A stretch of 10,483 nucleotides of DNA from positions 1 to 10,483 of the forward strand of contig JASHOI010000046.1 of the NCBI GenBank assembly GCA_030041195.1. The letters run 5' to 3'. Shown here piece by piece: positions 1 to 5,838 of this stretch (position 1 is its first letter; each line of letters begins with the position of its first letter). Source of the stretch: Streptosporangiaceae bacterium. GTDB lineage: Bacteria; Actinomycetota; Actinomycetes; Streptosporangiales; Streptosporangiaceae. Both the position numbers and the translations under genes were made by a program. The notes beneath the pieces are model-generated. The model searched no databases. It was not told the origin of the DNA and saw only the letters and a program-made list of their open reading frames with translations.

Positions 1-799
1 ACGCGATCGCGGTACGCGGCTCGCGGTGGGTCTGCACCACCAGCGCATCCGGGTACACGGCGAGCAGCGCGTCGAGCGCGAACAGGTGGCTGGGGTTCTT
101 CAGCACCCAGCGGCGGCCGGCGTCGTTCAGCCCGATCAGCTGCAGGATCCGCCGGTGCCGGCGGTACGCGGCGGTCCAGTCCTGCCGCTGCAGCCAACGC
201 GAGTAGGTCGGCAGGTGGGCCAGGCACTCGTAGGACACCGACCGCATCGACTGCCGCAGCACCTGCCAGCACTCTTCCACCTGGTCGGCGGCCATGTAAT
301 GCACGCCCATGAACTCCGGGTGCTCGGCGTGATGCCGCTCGTAGCCTTCCTGGATGGCGAGGAACACCGGGTTACCCGCCCAGGTTTCCCGCGGCGGCCG
401 TGGCCCGGGCGCCTGGGTCAGCCACATCTCCAGGCCCTGATGCGCGGGGTCGGCGGCGAGCAGCCGGTGCAGCGCGGTGGTCCCGGTACGCGGCAGCCCG
501 GTCACGAAGATCGGCCGCTGCACGCCGGCCGACGAATACGCGGGCCACGACCGCCAGGAAGCCTCGCTGAGCAGCCGGGCCACCAGCGCGCCACGCAGGA
601 ACGACCGCTTCACCCGCATCCCCAGCGGGGTCAGGCCCGCGTCTTTGGCGTAGGACTCCAGCAGCACCGCCAGGCCGTCGCGGTAGTCGTCGGCGCCGAA
701 ATCCGAAAGCCCGGTGACCCTGGTGGCCGACGCGTGCAGGTCCTCGACGGTGCCGACGCTGTCGCGTTCGGCGCCCGGGGAAGCGGGGTGCGTGGTCAT
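1..799 (-). CDS. Sulfotransferase family protein, C-terminal part cut by window edge
   Basis: Probable PAPS-dependent sulfotransferase (Sulfotransfer_3 type), which would move a sulfuryl group from PAPS to a hydroxyl of a small molecule or lipid in the cytoplasm. Only the first 266 codons are visible. The 5'-phosphosulfate loop is GLPRTGTTALHRLL at residues 101-114, after a hydrophobic strand (PIFVT). A second conserved block, WVLKNPSHLFALDAL, lies at 231-245, followed by a strand and THREPRTA at 258-264, which fits the 3'-phosphate-binding region (R259 and a downstream Ser expected past the edge). Family members are about 350-400 residues, so roughly a third is missing. ATG 799 is 12 bases after the SDR stop, with only a weak G-rich ribosome site, so translation is probably coupled. 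It is the last visible gene of the minus-strand cluster. By order it resembles M. tuberculosis Rv3529c (recalled). The acceptor substrate is unknown; a sterol or steroid hydroxyl is inference from context. Confidence 0.87.
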   Translation of the reverse strand, partial: MTTHPASPGAERDSVGTVEDLHASATRVTGLSDFGADDYRDGLAVLLESYAKDAGLTPLGMRVKRSFLRGALVARLLSEASWRSWPAYSSAGVQRPIFVTGLPRTGTTALHRLLAADPAHQGLEMWLTQAPGPRPPRETWAGNPVFLAIQEGYERHHAEHPEFMGVHYMAADQVEECWQVLRQSMRSVSYECLAHLPTYSRWLQRQDWTAAYRRHRRILQLIGLNDAGRRWVLKNPSHLFALDALLAVYPDALVVQTHREPRTAIA

Positions 800-811
800 G
801 GGGCGCCCGGC

Positions 812-1627
812 CTAGTGGTGGAACTCGCCGCAGTTGACGTCGAGGCACTGGCCGGTGATCGCGCGGGCCAGGTCGGAGGCCAGGAACACCACGGCGTCGG
901 CGACCTCGTCGGGTTCCGGCAGCCGGCGCAGGTCGATCGTTGCCGCCGTCTCGTCGTAGACCTGCTGCCTGCTCACCCCGCGCTGCTTCGCGAGCTCACC
1001 GAAGTACCACTTCAGCGAGCCGGCCCAGATGTACCCGGGCGCAACGGAGTTCACCCGGATGCCCTGCGGGCCGAGCTCGGTGGCCAGGCTCTGCGCGAGC
1101 CCGAGCAGCGCCGACTTGGCCATCTTGTACGGGCCGTACGGCAGCCGCGAATGCCGCAGCACGGCAGAGGAGATCATCACGACCGACCCGCGGCTGGCCG
1201 AGAGCGCCGGCGCGAACAGCCGGGTCATCCGCAGCGCCCCGAATACGTCGGTCTCAAACCCGGCCCGGACCGCGTCCAGGTCAACGTCGCCCAGCGAGGT
1301 GAGCGGCGGGATCGCGAACGCGTTGTTCACCAGCGCGTCGACCCGGCCGAACGCCTCCAGCGCGGCCGCGGGCAGCCGGGCGGCCAGCTCGTCGTCGGTG
1401 ACGTCGGTCGTCACGGTCACCGCGCGCCGCCCCATCGACAGGACCTCGGCGGCGACCTCCTTGGCCAGCCGCTCGGTCCTGGCGGCCAGCACCACGTCGG
1501 CGCCCGCCCGCGCGCACTGCACGGCGATCGCCCGGCCGAGCCCGGGGCCGATGCCGCAGACCACCACGACCTTGCCGGCCAGCAGAACCGGGCTGGAGTG
1601 CTCCAGCGGAGCCGAGTCCGCGGCCAT
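812..1627 (-). CDS. SDR family NAD(P)-dependent oxidoreductase
   Basis: Classical short-chain dehydrogenase/reductase of 271 residues, expected to oxidise or reduce a hydroxyl/keto group in the cytoplasm. The Rossmann glycine motif is CGIGPGLG at residues 24-31 (the usual first Thr is Cys). R50 at the end of the second strand hints at NADP(H) preference, and the adenine-site Asp is D75. The NNAG motif is altered to NNAF at 101-104. Catalytic Ser is S153 or S154, followed by Y167-K-M-A-K171 (YxxxK). PG at 197-198 and the C-terminal strand DVNCGEFHH complete the fold. ATG 1627 is chosen because it overlaps the upstream TGA stop by one base (TGATG), a usual sign of translational coupling; length and domain start agree. 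Position between a DUF1214 gene and a sulfotransferase resembles Rv3530c of M. tuberculosis (recalled). Substrate is unknown; a steroid-related hydroxyl is inferred from the operator upstream. Confidence 0.92.
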   Translation of the reverse strand: MAADSAPLEHSSPVLLAGKVVVVCGIGPGLGRAIAVQCARAGADVVLAARTERLAKEVAAEVLSMGRRAVTVTTDVTDDELAARLPAAALEAFGRVDALVNNAFAIPPLTSLGDVDLDAVRAGFETDVFGALRMTRLFAPALSASRGSVVMISSAVLRHSRLPYGPYKMAKSALLGLAQSLATELGPQGIRVNSVAPGYIWAGSLKWYFGELAKQRGVSRQQVYDETAATIDLRRLPEPDEVADAVVFLASDLARAITGQCLDVNCGEFHH

Positions 1628-2808
1628 CACCCCAGCATCCTCTCGGCCACCGCGGCCTGGCGCGCGGCGATCCGCGCCGCGAACCCATCCGGCGTCACCC
1701 GCGCCGACTCGTAGTACGGCAGCACCCGGGCCAGATCGTCGAACGCCACGACCTCGACCCGCGGACCGTCCTCGGGTCCGAGGTCGCGGGACAGCCGCTG
1801 CCAGCGGATCTGCACGTAGCCGCGGGAGTGCCCGGTGAGTTCCAGCCAGTTCGCCAGGCCCGGATCGCGCTCGCTGATCACGAACCGGATCCGGCCGTCG
1901 GGGTCGGTCCGCGCCTGGTCGGCGGTGAGGCTGGTCTGGTGGTTGATGTAGTCCAGCGAGATGTACCACATGCTGCCGAGCTGGATTCCCTGGTACGGAG
2001 CGACCGCCCGGCCGGCCGCCGGAACGGTCACGACCATCGCCTGGCCGTCGCCGAGGTCGAAGTGGCCGGCCGACGAGAACTGGGTCGCCAGCCCGCCGGG
2101 CGTCGGCCGCGGCTCGGTCATCGTGTTCACCGGCAGCTTGAGGTAGAACCACTCGGGGAAGGCGAGGAACGTCCGGAGCCGGGTCAGCAGGATCTTGCCC
2201 GCTACCCCGTAGCGCTTGGCCAGCGCGCTGGTGTCGGCCGCCGGCGGGGCGCAGCCCTCGCGGCCCGCCCGGCGGATGCTGATCGTGCCCCGCCGCTCCG
2301 CCGCCCAGTCGCTGTAGACCTCGCGGACCAGCAGCATCGCCGACCCGGGGCCGAGCGCGAAGCAGTTCCGGCCCCGCGCCGAAGGGCCGAACCGGATCTC
2401 GAACGTCCCATCGGCGGCGATCTCGATCTCCCGGTCGTCGAACGCGGACAGGCTGTCCGGCACCTGGATCGGGGTGTAGTCCCCGGCCAGAACCTGGAAG
2501 CTCAGGTCCGCGGTCGTGCCGCGCCGCCCGGTGACCACGTACTCCGCGGTGGGGCGCAGGTAACTGTGGAAATACAGAGTGTCCGGGTTGTCCAGGCCCA
2601 GCTTCGTGTAGGGCCCGGTCGACAGGGCGAAGAACGGGAAGTCACGCTGGTACGCCCAGGCCAGCTGCAGCGACGACCGGATCGACCCGGCGAGGTAGTC
2701 GTATCCCTCCGCCAGGTCCTGCTCGGTCTTGACGTGCGGCGCGCCGATGATGATCTTCTCGGCTTCGAGCACCGCGTCAGCGAACGACTGAGTGCGCGGG
2801 GTCAGCAA
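1627..2808 (-). CDS. DUF1214-type conserved protein (Rv3531c-like by context)
   Basis: Protein of 393 residues with no obvious signal peptide or membrane segment. The block DNPDTLYFHSYL at 73-84 and the C-terminal block around residues 303-337 (DPDGRIRFVISERDPGLANW, then YVQIRW) resemble the DUF1254/DUF1214 families, whose biochemical role is not established. I assign it to DUF1214 from these blocks with moderate confidence. The start is TTG at 2808: GGAGG lies six bases upstream, and no ATG precedes the conserved region. The gene overlaps the SDR start by one base. A perfect KstR-type palindrome lies 16-31 bases upstream of the start, so it probably heads its own steroid-responsive transcript. 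In M. tuberculosis the gene in this order position is Rv3531c (recalled). A binding or accessory role in steroid metabolism is only inference; no catalytic motif was recognised. Confidence 0.85.
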   Translation of the reverse strand: MLTPRTQSFADAVLEAEKIIIGAPHVKTEQDLAEGYDYLAGSIRSSLQLAWAYQRDFPFFALSTGPYTKLGLDNPDTLYFHSYLRPTAEYVVTGRRGTTADLSFQVLAGDYTPIQVPDSLSAFDDREIEIAADGTFEIRFGPSARGRNCFALGPGSAMLLVREVYSDWAAERRGTISIRRAGREGCAPPAADTSALAKRYGVAGKILLTRLRTFLAFPEWFYLKLPVNTMTEPRPTPGGLATQFSSAGHFDLGDGQAMVVTVPAAGRAVAPYQGIQLGSMWYISLDYINHQTSLTADQARTDPDGRIRFVISERDPGLANWLELTGHSRGYVQIRWQRLSRDLGPEDGPRVEVVAFDDLARVLPYYESARVTPDGFAARIAARQAAVAERMLG

Positions 2809-2814
2809 GGTCCG

Positions 2815-2819
2815 CCTCC
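2815..2819 (-). promoter_or_regulatory. Ribosome binding site that fixes the TTG start
   Basis: On the minus strand GGAGG is followed by six bases (CGGACC) and then TTG at 2808-2806. This is the only good Shine-Dalgarno match near the N-terminus of the DUF1214-type gene, and it supports the rare TTG codon over the next in-frame GTG inside the conserved helix (DAVLEAE). Confidence 0.6.
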
Positions 2820-2823
2820 GGAA

Positions 2824-2839
2824 CTAGAACGTGTTCTAG
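2824..2839. promoter_or_regulatory. KstR-type operator, perfect palindrome
   Basis: The sequence CTAGAACGTGTTCTAG has two perfect 7-base arms (CTAGAAC and GTTCTAG) around a 2-base centre. It matches the published KstR consensus TnnAACnnGTTnnA at every fixed base. KstR is the TetR-family repressor of cholesterol/steroid catabolism in mycobacteria and rhodococci, released by steroid-CoA ligands. The site fills most of the 32-base gap between the SnoaL-like stop and the DUF1214 TTG, so it would control the DUF1214-SDR-sulfotransferase unit. No kstR gene is in the window, so the regulator itself is inferred. Confidence 0.8.
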
Positions 2840-2845
2840 ATTATG
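2838..2845 (-). promoter_or_regulatory. Possible -10 element of the DUF1214 gene
   Basis: On the minus strand CATAAT (2845-2840, five of six matches to TATAAT), overlapping TAATCT (2843-2838, fits TAnnnT), abuts the KstR-type operator. Transcription would begin near 2833, inside the operator, leaving a leader of about 25 bases that contains the GGAGG site. No good -35 was seen in the upstream coding sequence. Confidence 0.35.
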
Positions 2846-3335
2846 GCTGGCCGGCGGCCGCCCGCTGGGCCGCCCAGCGGTTCGACGTGATCCGGAAGCT
2901 CGGCAGGTCGTCAAGGGACATCGTGGCCTCGTACGTGCGCGTGTAGCCCGTGTGCGCGATCCGCCACCTCCCGTCGTCGCCGCGCGCGTACCGGTCCTCG
3001 TAGAAGGCCGCGCCGGTGATTACCACGCGGAACTCGGTAGCGATCACGGTGTCCTCGAAGGCCCAGGTGCCGCTCGCCGTGTCGCCGTCCACCTTTATCT
3101 CCGGCTGGCTGGCGAAGTGCACGGTGATGATCTCCGGCCCGAGATTGCGCCGCAGGAACCCGACGATCTCGTCCCGGCCGGCCAGCCGCACCGGCTTGCC
3201 GAGCGCGGGCGTGCCGTAGTCGGCGGTGGCGTCCTCGGTGAACGTGTCCGCCAGGTCGTCCCATAGCTTCAGGTCGACGCAGCGCAGGTAGCAGTGCTTC
3301 ACCTGCCGGATTTCCTCGATCGCGACAAGGTCCAT
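2841..3335 (-). CDS. SnoaL/NTF2-like protein (SnoaL_4 type), putative dehydratase or isomerase
   Basis: A 164-residue cytoplasmic protein with the alpha+beta-barrel signature of the SnoaL_4/NTF2 superfamily. It shows the N-terminal helix pair (AIEEIRQVKHCYLRCVDL and WDDLADTFTEDA), the central strand TVHFASQPEIKVDGDTASG at 71-89, W91, and the closing GAAFYEDRYARGDDGRWRIAH at 108-128. Members act as dehydratases, isomerases or cyclases on ring substrates, or have no known activity. Y16, D21 and H73 lie where bile acid 7-alpha-dehydratase BaiE has its Tyr30-Asp35-His83 set (numbers recalled), with D95 and R123/R125 as further candidates. ATG 3335 has GGGAAA nine bases upstream. A KstR-like site lies 34-47 bases upstream of the start and a perfect one just past the stop. 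It is probably the first gene of the cluster. Steroid-ring chemistry is an inference. Confidence 0.88.
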   Translation of the reverse strand: MDLVAIEEIRQVKHCYLRCVDLKLWDDLADTFTEDATADYGTPALGKPVRLAGRDEIVGFLRRNLGPEIITVHFASQPEIKVDGDTASGTWAFEDTVIATEFRVVITGAAFYEDRYARGDDGRWRIAHTGYTRTYEATMSLDDLPSFRITSNRWAAQRAAAGQP

Positions 3336-3368
3336 GGACCAAGCTTTCCCACATGCCGGGCTCAGAGC

Positions 3369-3382
3369 AAGAACCTGTTCTA
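3369..3382. promoter_or_regulatory. KstR-like operator, one mismatch to consensus
   Basis: AAGAACCTGTTCTA carries the AACnnGTT core within perfect 5-base arms AGAAC/GTTCT. Against TnnAACnnGTTnnA only the first T is missing on one side. It lies 34 bases upstream of the SnoaL-like start and 65 bases upstream of the divergent methyltransferase ATG, so it could control the first, or both. Its likeness to the perfect site at 2824-2839 makes chance unlikely. Confidence 0.65.
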
Positions 3383-3446
3383 TTTTTCCGGCTCGCGAGG
3401 CCAGCCGGTGGCTCGCCGACCGGCCGCCGCCGTAGCGTTAAGGCCA

Positions 3447-4274
3447 ATGCTCACTGAATTGCTGGACGGATGGCGCCGTGACCTGGCCGGCTGGGCGATA
3501 CCCGAGGAGATCACCGCTGCGGTCGCCGAATCCCCGTGGGTGCTGCCGCGCCAGGTGTTCGTCCGGCGCGCCGACCGGGTGCGTGCCGCGCCGGCCGGCC
3601 CGTCGTTCGAGCGGGCCTGGGCCGCCCTTGACCCGCCGGGCAGCGTGCTGGACGTCGGCTCCGGCGCGGGCGCCGCCTCCCTGCCGCTGCTGCCGCGCGC
3701 CACACACCTGACGGCGGTTGATACCGACGCGGAGATGCTCGACAGACTTTCGGAACGCGTAGCCCCGGGGCCGGTTGGGTTCGCCGCAGTGCTCGGGCCG
3801 TGGCCGGACGTGGCGGCGCAGGCCGGCCCTGCCGACGTCGTGACCTGCCACAACGTGCTCTACAACGTGCCGGACGTGGCACCGTTCGTGGCGGCGCTCA
3901 CCGGCGCCGCGCGGCGCGTCGTGGTGGCCGAGATGACCACGGAGCATCCGCTCGCGTCGCTGAACGCGCTGTGGCTGCGGTTCCACGGGCTGCGCCGGCC
4001 GGTTGCCCCGACCGCGGCGGACCTGCTCCAGATCCTGGACGCGATGGGGCTGCGGCCCGGGCATGAGGTGTGGCACCGCCCCGGCGGCCGGGACTACGCG
4101 GGCTTCGCCGAGCTAGTGGACGTGACCCGGCGCCGGCTGTGCCTGCCGCCGGAGCGGGAGGATGAGGTGGCCGCGGCGCTCGTCGACTCCGGCGTTGACC
4201 CGGCGCGCCCGGCCGACCTCGGCTCGTCCGGCCGCGAGGTGGTCACGATCTGGTGGGACGGCGCCGCGCACTAG
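3447..4274 (+). CDS. Class I SAM-dependent methyltransferase
   Basis: A 275-residue soluble protein with a Rossmann-like methyltransferase core. Motif I is LDVGSGAGAAS at residues 68-78 (SAM-binding loop), the acidic end of strand 2 is VDTDAEML at 91-98 (D92 would hold the ribose), and PADVVTCHNVLYNVPD at 128-143 covers strand 4 and the post-motif. The C-terminal half (FHGLRRPVAPTAADLLQILDAMG, then REVVTIWW) fits Methyltransf_11/25-type enzymes with unknown acceptors. ATG 3447 is chosen because the N-terminal helix starts there. The ribosome site is weak (AAGG three bases upstream), and an in-frame GTG at 3408 is an alternative. It is divergent from the steroid-like cluster and may share the operator region at 3369-3382, but no motif indicates a sterol acceptor. 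It is followed by the LCP gene 83 bases away, probably separately transcribed. Confidence 0.88.
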   Translation: MLTELLDGWRRDLAGWAIPEEITAAVAESPWVLPRQVFVRRADRVRAAPAGPSFERAWAALDPPGSVLDVGSGAGAASLPLLPRATHLTAVDTDAEMLDRLSERVAPGPVGFAAVLGPWPDVAAQAGPADVVTCHNVLYNVPDVAPFVAALTGAARRVVVAEMTTEHPLASLNALWLRFHGLRRPVAPTAADLLQILDAMGLRPGHEVWHRPGGRDYAGFAELVDVTRRRLCLPPEREDEVAAALVDSGVDPARPADLGSSGREVVTIWWDGAAH

Positions 4275-4357
4275 GGGACCCCTCCCCAGCCGTTTTGGCC
4301 GTCCGGGTGTCTTGAAGGTAAAGACGATGGTGGCATGGACGGCATGATGGGGTGGGC

Positions 4358-5644
4358 ATGAGCGAATGGCCTGAGGGCTGGTTCCGGGGCGACTCGTCGG
4401 GCACGCCGGGCCAGGCGGGCCCGGGGGATCCGACGGTCCGGGTTCCGTACCCTGGCTCGAGCGCGTCGCCCGGCGGCGGCGCGGGCTCATGGGACTACGG
4501 CTCCGGGGGGGCGAGCGGGTACGGGCCCGGGGGGCGGCTCGGTTCGGCCAGCGCCTGGCCGGAGCAGCCGCCGGACCGCTCGGCCCCCGGCCGGGTCCGT
4601 CCCGGCGGGCCGGGTGGCCCGGCCGGCCCGCGCGGTCCTGGAGGCTCCCGGACCGCGCGGGGGTGGCTGCGCCCGCGCCGGATCATCGCGGTGATCGCCC
4701 TGCTCCTCGTGGTGATCATCATCGGCAGCGTCGGCATGTATTTCTTCGTCAACTCGAAGCTGCACGAGTCGGATGTGCTGGTCGACTACAACGGGCGGCC
4801 CGCGGCGTCCGCCGGGACGAACTGGCTGATCGCCGGGTCGGACAGCCGCCAGGGGCTGACCAGGAAACAGGAACTGCAGCTGGCGACCGGATCCCTGAGC
4901 GCGGCGGCCGGTGAGCGCTCCGACACCATCATGATCCTGCATATCCCGGCCGGCGGCGGGCGGCCGGTCCTGGTCAGCATCCCGCGCGATTCCTACGTGC
5001 CGATCCCCGGCTACGGGTCCAGCAAGATCAACGCAGCGTTCGACCTCGGCGGGCCCAAGCTGCTGGCGGAGACCGTGCAGAACGTCACCGGCCTGCACAT
5101 CGACCACTACATGGGCATCGGCTTCGGCGGCTTCGTCAGCGTGGTCAACGCGGTTGGCGGCGTGCGCATGTGCCTGCCGGGCCCGATGGTCGACCCCAAG
5201 GCGGGCCTGAACCTGAAGGCCGGCTGCCAGACCCTGGACGGGGACCAGGCGCTCGGGTACGTGCGAACCCGCAACTTCGCCCTCAGCGACCTGCAGCGCG
5301 AGCAGGATCAGCGGCTGTTCCTGAAGGCGCTGCTCAGCAAGATGACGAGTCCGAGCGTGCTGCTGAACCCGTTCGCGATCATTCCGGCGGCGACCGGGTC
5401 GGCGAACACGCTGACCGTCAGCCAGGGCACCAGCATCTACGACCTCATGCGGGTGGCGTTCGCGCTCCGGAACCCGGAGACCACCACCGTGCCGCTCGCC
5501 AACCTGGACTACCAGACCCCGAACGACGGGGTGGCCGTGCAGTGGAGCCAGAGCCAGGCGCTGCAGATGTTCAACGACCTGAAGACCGACACGCCGCTGC
5601 CGCCGAGCCTGATCACCGGCTCCAAGGCGGCTGCTACCCAGTAA
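4358..5644 (+). CDS. LCP (LytR-CpsA-Psr) family cell-wall glycopolymer ligase
   Basis: Membrane-anchored extracellular phosphotransferase that attaches lipid-linked glycopolymers (arabinogalactan, teichoic-acid-like or capsular chains) to peptidoglycan. Of 428 residues, 1-105 are a Gly/Pro-rich cytoplasmic tail ending in basic residues. About 109-131 form the single membrane helix (IIAVIALLLVVIIIGSVGMYFF). The LCP domain spans about 154-330, with the family's charged pocket: D162 (GSDSR), R187 and D189 (ERSDT), R210-D211-Y213 (SIPRDSYVP), K223/N225 (SSKINAAF), and R314 (DLQREQDQ). C272 and C290 could form a disulfide. A further C-terminal region runs to 428 without a recognised LytR_C domain. 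ATG 4358 follows a G-rich stretch that can act as a ribosome site; an in-frame GTG at 4352 would add two residues. It is probably monocistronic, ending in a C-rich 3' region. Confidence 0.93.
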   Translation: MSEWPEGWFRGDSSGTPGQAGPGDPTVRVPYPGSSASPGGGAGSWDYGSGGASGYGPGGRLGSASAWPEQPPDRSAPGRVRPGGPGGPAGPRGPGGSRTARGWLRPRRIIAVIALLLVVIIIGSVGMYFFVNSKLHESDVLVDYNGRPAASAGTNWLIAGSDSRQGLTRKQELQLATGSLSAAAGERSDTIMILHIPAGGGRPVLVSIPRDSYVPIPGYGSSKINAAFDLGGPKLLAETVQNVTGLHIDHYMGIGFGGFVSVVNAVGGVRMCLPGPMVDPKAGLNLKAGCQTLDGDQALGYVRTRNFALSDLQREQDQRLFLKALLSKMTSPSVLLNPFAIIPAATGSANTLTVSQGTSIYDLMRVAFALRNPETTTVPLANLDYQTPNDGVAVQWSQSQALQMFNDLKTDTPLPPSLITGSKAAATQ

Positions 5645-5659
5645 CGCCCCCGCCGGACC

Positions 5660-5783
5660 GGCCCGCACCACCCGCCCGGCCGGCGACGCCCCCCGGGCCG
5701 CACCACCCGCCCATCCCGCAACACCAGTCCATCCGATAACACCCGCCCAACCTGTAACACCCTCCCGGCCGCACCACCCGCCC
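5660..5783 (+). repeat. Degenerate 18-bp tandem repeat, C-rich, downstream of the LCP gene
   Basis: Units start at about 5660, 5695, 5713, 5731, 5749 and 5767. The 17-base stretch at 5678-5694 is a likely decayed unit. A representative unit is GGGCCGCACCACCCGCCC (5695-5712), and most units keep a CACC(A)CCCGCCC-like core. By hand count, 5701-5766 holds 36 C but only 6 G in 66 bases, so the plus-strand transcript is C-rich and probably unstructured, as at Rho utilisation sites. The minus strand carries matching G-runs. The array begins 16 bases after the LCP stop and ends 13 bases before the long hairpin. Confidence 0.75.
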
Positions 5784-5796
5784 GGTCGGGGTATGG

Positions 5797-5838
5797 ATGT
5801 ACCAAAAGGCCGCCTCTAGCAAGCCTTTTGGTACATCG
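5797..5838. terminator. Perfect 15-bp inverted repeat, probable (bidirectional) terminator hairpin
   Basis: Left arm GATGTACCAAAAGGC (5797-5811) and right arm GCCTTTTGGTACATC (5824-5838) are exact reverse complements around a 12-base loop. After one mismatch two more base pairs form outside the stem. Location after the LCP gene and its C-rich repeat suggests transcript termination or 3'-end protection. There is no U-tract beyond the stem (the T-run is inside the right arm), so it is not a textbook intrinsic terminator. A protein-binding palindrome is the main alternative. Confidence 0.6.

Noticed and set aside
1314..1327. AACGCGTT core resembling a KstR half-site pair
   Set aside because: It lacks the outer T and A of the consensus and lies within the SDR coding sequence.
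26..1714. Long open frame on the plus strand, 562 codons
   Set aside because: It lies opposite the sulfotransferase and SDR genes. Its translation is rich in Arg, Gly, Pro and His without any family motif, as expected for an antisense shadow in GC-rich DNA.
1828..2946. Plus-strand open frame opposite the DUF1214-type gene
   Set aside because: The translation is low-complexity and matches no family; the minus-strand gene has conserved blocks, a ribosome site and operon spacing.
4273..4283. AGGGGACCCCT palindrome at the methyltransferase stop codon
   Set aside because: It has only a one-base centre, so no hairpin loop can form, and such G/C palindromes are common in this composition.
4312..4357. 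TTGAAG as a -35 for the LCP gene
   Set aside because: No acceptable -10 lies 16-19 bases downstream, so a promoter here could not be supported.
4487..5671. Minus-strand open frame opposite the LCP gene
   Set aside because: The plus strand encodes every LCP catalytic residue; the antisense frame is Arg/His/Gly-rich shadow sequence.
5634..5822. Short minus-strand frame with a repetitive Gly/Cys/Arg sequence that resembles a modified-peptide precursor
   Set aside because: The repetition comes from the 18-bp DNA repeat. No ribosome site, leader pattern or maturation enzyme was found nearby.
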